Assembly: GCA_028688175.1 (NCBI GenBank)
Contig: JAQTYS010000046.1
Coordinates: forward strand, 1 to 13,771
Reading direction: 5' to 3'
Length of the DNA: 13,771 nucleotides
From: Methanothrix sp.
GTDB lineage: Archaea > Halobacteriota > Methanosarcinia > Methanotrichales > Methanotrichaceae
In this document: piece by piece, positions 13,027-13,771 of the stretch
How positions within the stretch are numbered: the stretch's first letter is position 1
Layout: the number at the start of each line of letters is the position of its first letter
Made by a program: the position numbers and the translations under genes
Notes under the pieces: model-generated
The model's input: the letters and a program-made list of their open reading frames with translations, nothing else
Database searches by the model: none
What the model was told of the DNA's origin: nothing

Positions 13027-13771
13027 ATGAGAAAATTAATAGCTGTTTTGGTTATTATCGCCATGGCCGTAGTAGGCATGGCCGGTGCAGCCAATTACAT
13101 GTACGAAAAGGCATCGGTCAAGGGCGTAGGATACAAGAACGTAGAGATGATCATTTCCACCCAGACTGGCTTTAACGGCCAGAAGCTGGTAGAGAAAGAG
13201 TCCGGATCCGGTAACGTCATCACCGAGAGGACTGAGCTGGAAGCCGAGAGGCAGCTCAACAGGGACTACAGCCCAATTGGAGTTGTTAACGGCAAGCTTA
13301 CCTGTGCATGGCCAACCGGCATCGCATGCCCCATGGACTACATCAATTTCACCAAGGAAGCTGAGTTCGAGTACATGCCCGTGTCTTACCAGACCGGCAC
13401 CTACGATCAGAAGTGGGTAGAGAAGCTGTGCGTACAGAACTACAGAATCGGCGCTGTGCTGACTGAGATGTACACCCATGCTGAGCACCTGCAGAAGACC
13501 ACCGAGGTCAAGACCAGAGGATACGGCAACTATTCCGCAGCCGGAACCGATGGCTGCCCAGCTTGCTGCACCGGTGTTCTCGAGGCTAACCTGAACAGCA
13601 ACGTTATCGGCGTTGCCCACATCGGATGGATCTCCCGCGACCCACTCGCTGACAACCAGCTCAAGGGCCGCCATGCCGAGTACGGCAGATCTGTCGAGGA
13701 CCTGACTGGCGTCTTCTCCATCGAGAAGTTCATCCAGCTCTGGGGCAACTCCACATGCGGCGCAATCAGCG
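13027..13771 (+). CDS. Secreted cysteine-containing surface protein, copy 3 (cut by window end)
   Basis: The frame is open to the last base and covers 248 of the expected 255 residues, ending within TCGAIS; the final cysteine and stop lie beyond the window. It has the same signal peptide, seven visible cysteines and three sequons. It carries I99 as in copy 2 and L207 as in copy 1. Silent sites likewise follow copy 2 early in the gene and copy 1 later (for example the codons around 207 and 218), which points to recombination between copies. The SD GGAGGTG and spacer match copy 1. The array may continue to the right. Confidence 0.8.
   Translation, partial: MRKLIAVLVIIAMAVVGMAGAANYMYEKASVKGVGYKNVEMIISTQTGFNGQKLVEKESGSGNVITERTELEAERQLNRDYSPIGVVNGKLTCAWPTGIACPMDYINFTKEAEFEYMPVSYQTGTYDQKWVEKLCVQNYRIGAVLTEMYTHAEHLQKTTEVKTRGYGNYSAAGTDGCPACCTGVLEANLNSNVIGVAHIGWISRDPLADNQLKGRHAEYGRSVEDLTGVFSIEKFIQLWGNSTCGAIS

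Larger units (their letters stand above)
10407..13771 (+). repeat. Tandem triplication of the surface-protein transcription unit
   Basis: Three direct copies start at 10424, 11778 and 13027, with periods of 1354 and 1249 bp. High identity covers the SD region, coding sequence and terminator. The upstream 400-550 bp are dissimilar except for short ordered elements (promoter, GTGCCTG, CAGGYRC-NN-CACG, GATCCT before the SD). Confidence 0.95.

Noticed and set aside
10006..13771. Insertion sequence or transposon explaining the triplication
   Set aside because: No transposase frame, terminal inverted repeats or target duplications are seen around the copies; ordinary tandem duplication with gene conversion is enough.

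Overview
The window looks like chromosome of a methanogenic archaeon, most likely a Methanothrix/Methanosaeta-type member of the Methanosarcinales. The evidence is an archaeal S6e ribosomal protein, an archaeal class I CCA-adding enzyme, an NrpR-type (DUF128) regulator, a geranylgeranyl-reductase-family flavoprotein, TATA-box promoters and Shine-Dalgarno (SD) sites of the GGAGGTG type. The genus is an inference. It rests partly on the secreted multicopy protein at the right end, which would suit a sheath-forming organism.

Left part (1-4732). A histone-deacetylase-family amidohydrolase on the + strand runs tail to tail into a minus-strand operon, and the two stop codons overlap (1226-1229). 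The operon reads ilvD (dihydroxy-acid dehydratase), thpR (2',3'-cyclic phosphodiesterase, '2'-5' RNA ligase') and cca (tRNA CCA-adding enzyme), with overlapping or nearly touching genes. The cca frame has no ATG, GTG or TTG where its conserved N-terminus should begin; an ATC codon sits at exactly the expected place.

Middle (4733-10005). A divergent intergenic region carries two strong hairpins in the presumed ilvD leader. A sodium/solute symporter with a soluble C-terminal tail starts with TTG and overlaps a geranylgeranyl-reductase-family gene by 4 nt. Convergent to these lie rps6e and an nrpR-like gene, each with its own TATA box. tRNA-Gln(TTG) and tRNA-Glu(TTC) follow.

Right part (10006-13771). 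Three tandem, nearly identical genes encode a 255-residue secreted protein with eight cysteines and three N-glycosylation sequons; the third is cut by the window edge. Each copy has its own promoter and a leader of about 190-255 nt, and copies 1 and 2 have a visible hairpin plus T-run terminator. It is a good candidate for the major sheath or envelope subunit.

The leaders have diverged far more than the coding sequences, yet they keep the same layout: CTCGAYA-NN-TTTATAT, then 31-32 nt to GTGCCTG, then 37-38 nt to a complementary CAGGYRC followed by NNCACG. The predicted 5' end would be locked in a 7-bp stem. The same GTG also opens a short reading frame with matching start and end in copies 2 and 3. 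This leader system is the most unusual thing in the window.
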